Below are positions 62,363 through 64,000 of a stretch of DNA of 64,000 nucleotides, one piece after another; position 1 is the stretch's first letter, and each line of letters starts with the position of its first letter. Under the pieces are notes generated by a model that was not told where the DNA came from, did no database searches, and was given only the letters and a program-made list of their open reading frames with translations. The position numbers and the translations under genes were made by a program. The DNA is from Roseateles violae. Lineage in GTDB: Bacteria; Pseudomonadota; Gammaproteobacteria; Burkholderiales; Burkholderiaceae_C. The stretch covers positions 372,001 through 436,000 of the forward strand of contig NZ_JAUHHC010000001.1 in NCBI RefSeq assembly GCF_030410485.1, written 5' to 3'.

Positions 62363-63190
62363 ATGTCCGGCCAGGTCCACAGCTCCTTCTACCGCTTCGT
62401 CGCGCTGGCCGACCCGCAGCGCGTCGTCGAGCGGCTGCGCGAGCTGGTTCAGGACCAGGGCCTGGGCGGCAACATCCTGGTCGCGGCCGAGGGCATCAGC
62501 GGCGCGATCGGCGGCCCGCCTGAAGTGCTCCACGCCTTCGAGGCGGCGCTGCAGAGCGACCCGGTCTTCCAGGGCGCCTTCGCCGGCATGGACTTCAAGC
62601 ACAGCGCCTGCACAAGCAAGCCCTTCAGCCTGATCAAGGTTCATCTGAAGCCCGAGATCGTCGCCTTCGGCATCGAGGGCGTCAGCGGCCTGCCCGATGC
62701 GGCGCGGCCGGACAGCCATGTGTCGCCGGCGCGCTGGCGCGAGCTGCTCGACGAGCCCGATGTCCTGGTGCTGGACAACCGCAACAGCTTCGAATACCGG
62801 CTGGGCCATTTCCGCGCGGCGGTGGACCCTGAGGTACGCAACTTCCGCGACTTCCCCGCCTATGTGCAGGCTCATGCCGAGGACTGGAAGGCCCAGGGCA
62901 AGCGCATCGCGATGTACTGCACCGGCGGCATCCGCTGCGAGAAGACGGCCGCCTGGATGCAGGAGCAGGGCCTGAGCGTCTACCAGCTCGAGGGCGGCAT
63001 CCTGAACTACTTCCGCGCGATGCCGGACGCGGAGCGCGACTGGCAGGGCGAATGCTTCGTCTTCGACAAGCGCATCGCGATCGACAGCCGGCTCGAGGAG
63101 ACCGCGACGACGGCCGAGCAGGTCTATGCCGACGAGCCGGACGGCGCCTGGCGCCTGGCGCGGGCCAAGCGGCTGGACCCGGGCGCATGA
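62363..63190 (+). CDS. trhO: tRNA uridine-34 hydroxylase (TrhO/YceA)
   Basis: A 275-residue rhodanese-fold protein that, in E. coli and B. subtilis relatives, hydroxylates uridine 34 of tRNA with O2 to give 5-hydroxyuridine. The N-terminal acylphosphatase-like part (GGNILVAAEGISGAIGG) and KPFSLIKVHLKPEIVAFG are diagnostic of the family; the rhodanese loop is CTGGIRCEK (Cys186, Cys192), and LEGGILNYF and the DKRIAID segment follow. It is four bases behind the desulfurase-rhodanese gene and overlaps the next gene (ATGA). Confidence 0.93.
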   Translation: MSGQVHSSFYRFVALADPQRVVERLRELVQDQGLGGNILVAAEGISGAIGGPPEVLHAFEAALQSDPVFQGAFAGMDFKHSACTSKPFSLIKVHLKPEIVAFGIEGVSGLPDAARPDSHVSPARWRELLDEPDVLVLDNRNSFEYRLGHFRAAVDPEVRNFRDFPAYVQAHAEDWKAQGKRIAMYCTGGIRCEKTAAWMQEQGLSVYQLEGGILNYFRAMPDAERDWQGECFVFDKRIAIDSRLEETATTAEQVYADEPDGAWRLARAKRLDPGA

Positions 63191-64000
63191 GGACGACGCT
63201 GCGGCCCTTTCTGCTGCTGTTGACCGCCCTGCTGAGCAGCACCGCCGCGCTGGGGCAGGAGCAGCAGCATGCCGGCGCGCCGACCATGCGCTGGATGGTG
63301 CAGGACATCCCGCCCGCCTTCAGCTACCCGACCGGGCGGCCGCCGCAGCGCGTCAGCGATCTGGGCAATGGCGAGGTCGACGGCTTTCTGCGCCTCTTGA
63401 TCGGCCAGATGCCGCAGTACCGCCACGAATTCGTCGAGGCCGGCCTGCCGCGCTTCGAGGCGCTGGTGCGCCAGGGTCAGGGCTTGTGCTCGCTGCTGCA
63501 TGTGCGCACGCCCGAGCGCCTGTCCTGGCTCTATTTCACCCATCTCTATCCGCCGCTGCTGTCGCGCCAGCTGCACGTCGTCGTGCGCAGCGACCGGCTG
63601 GCGCGCTTCGAGGTCGACGGCCAGGCGCTGCAGCTGTCGGAGCTGCTGCGCCGGCGCGACATGGTCGGCCTGCTGCCCAAGGACCGCGCCTTCGGGCCGC
63701 GCATCGACGCGCTCTTGCTGGCGCAGGGCGAGCGGGCGCCCAAGCGCGTGGTCGCCGGGCGCACGATGAACCTGCTGCCGATGCTGCGCGCCGGCCGCAT
63801 GGACTACACGCTCGAATACCCGGCGGTGCTGGCCGAGTTCCTGCACGGCGGCAGCGGGGGCGGCGGCAGTGGCGGCGATGCCGACCTGGTCGCGCTGCCG
63901 ATCGCCGAGGGCCGCAGCACGCCGGTGGCCACCGCCGCCTGCGGCCGCAACCCCGAAGGCCGCCGCGCGATCGAGGCGATCGACGCGGCCGTGCGCCGCC
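63187..64000 (+). CDS. Periplasmic solute-binding-like protein (partial at window end)
   Basis: At least 271 codons, running off the window. A signal peptide (LLLLTALLSSTAALGQ) precedes a bacterial extracellular binding-protein-like region: MRWMVQDIPPAFSYPTGRPP, LIGQMPQYRHEFVEAGLPRFEALVRQGQGLCSLLHVRTPERLSWLYFT and MLRAGRMDYTLEYPAVL resemble the ABC-3/TIGR02285 group of uncharacterised exported proteins. A glycine/serine-rich insert (GGSGGGGSGG) breaks it near residue 220. The ATG overlaps the trhO stop. No function can be assigned. Confidence 0.7.
   Translation, partial: MRTTLRPFLLLLTALLSSTAALGQEQQHAGAPTMRWMVQDIPPAFSYPTGRPPQRVSDLGNGEVDGFLRLLIGQMPQYRHEFVEAGLPRFEALVRQGQGLCSLLHVRTPERLSWLYFTHLYPPLLSRQLHVVVRSDRLARFEVDGQALQLSELLRRRDMVGLLPKDRAFGPRIDALLLAQGERAPKRVVAGRTMNLLPMLRAGRMDYTLEYPAVLAEFLHGGSGGGGSGGDADLVALPIAEGRSTPVATAACGRNPEGRRAIEAIDAAVRR

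Overview
The window is very GC-rich, almost fully coding bacterial DNA, with genes on both strands and many start/stop overlaps of the ATGA or GTGA type. Gene content points to a free-living betaproteobacterium of the Burkholderiales, probably near the Roseateles/Rubrivivax/Leptothrix group: Bug-type receptor, Burkholderiales-style TrpS with a C-terminal extension, acetoacetyl-CoA synthetase, several diguanylate cyclases and a proteobacterial-type GshA. That placement is inference. I see no tRNA, rRNA, CRISPR array, insertion sequence or prophage, so this looks like chromosomal backbone with lineage-specific expansions.

Layout. 1-2338: end of a flavin monooxygenase, an SDR dehydrogenase and an alpha/beta hydrolase in one operon. 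2418-6384: 1-Cys peroxiredoxin, POT peptide transporter, PAS-LuxR and Crp/Fnr regulators. 6392-12604: M48 peptidase, flavin reductase, then a minus-strand unit in which a KdpD-like kinase, a KdpE-like regulator and the Kup potassium transporter lie together behind three 11-bp direct repeats. 12659-21516: MgtC-like protein, secreted cyanophycinase and S1/P1 nuclease, acetoacetyl-CoA synthetase carrying an in-frame palindromic insertion, histidine phosphatase, M16 peptidase, GST-like protein and an outer-membrane-type protein.

21527-36525 is the most striking part: six consecutive paralogous family-5 solute-binding proteins of about 600 residues on the minus strand, back to back with one plus-strand operon encoding two permeases and one double-domain ATPase. 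The most economical reading is one oligopeptide-type (Yej/Dpp-like) importer served by six exchangeable receptors. A promoter followed at once by a terminator-like hairpin lies in the shared intergenic region.

36903-49318: two tandem, coupled TPR-GGDEF cyclases, a Bug receptor, a SulP permease, a multi-PAS hybrid kinase, a secreted metallo-beta-lactamase-fold enzyme coupled to a CadR/PbrR-like regulator, and an unusual NRAMP-related transporter. 49764-64000: GshA, a long minus-strand run (DsrE-like, DUF2939, DUF1992, RhtB, GNAT, DUF1232, acyl-CoA ligase, then TrpS with an extra C-terminal domain), a degenerate-GGDEF/EAL protein, phosphatidylserine decarboxylase, and a sulfur-handling operon in which a cysteine desulfurase-rhodanese fusion precedes the tRNA hydroxylase TrhO and a truncated periplasmic binding protein.
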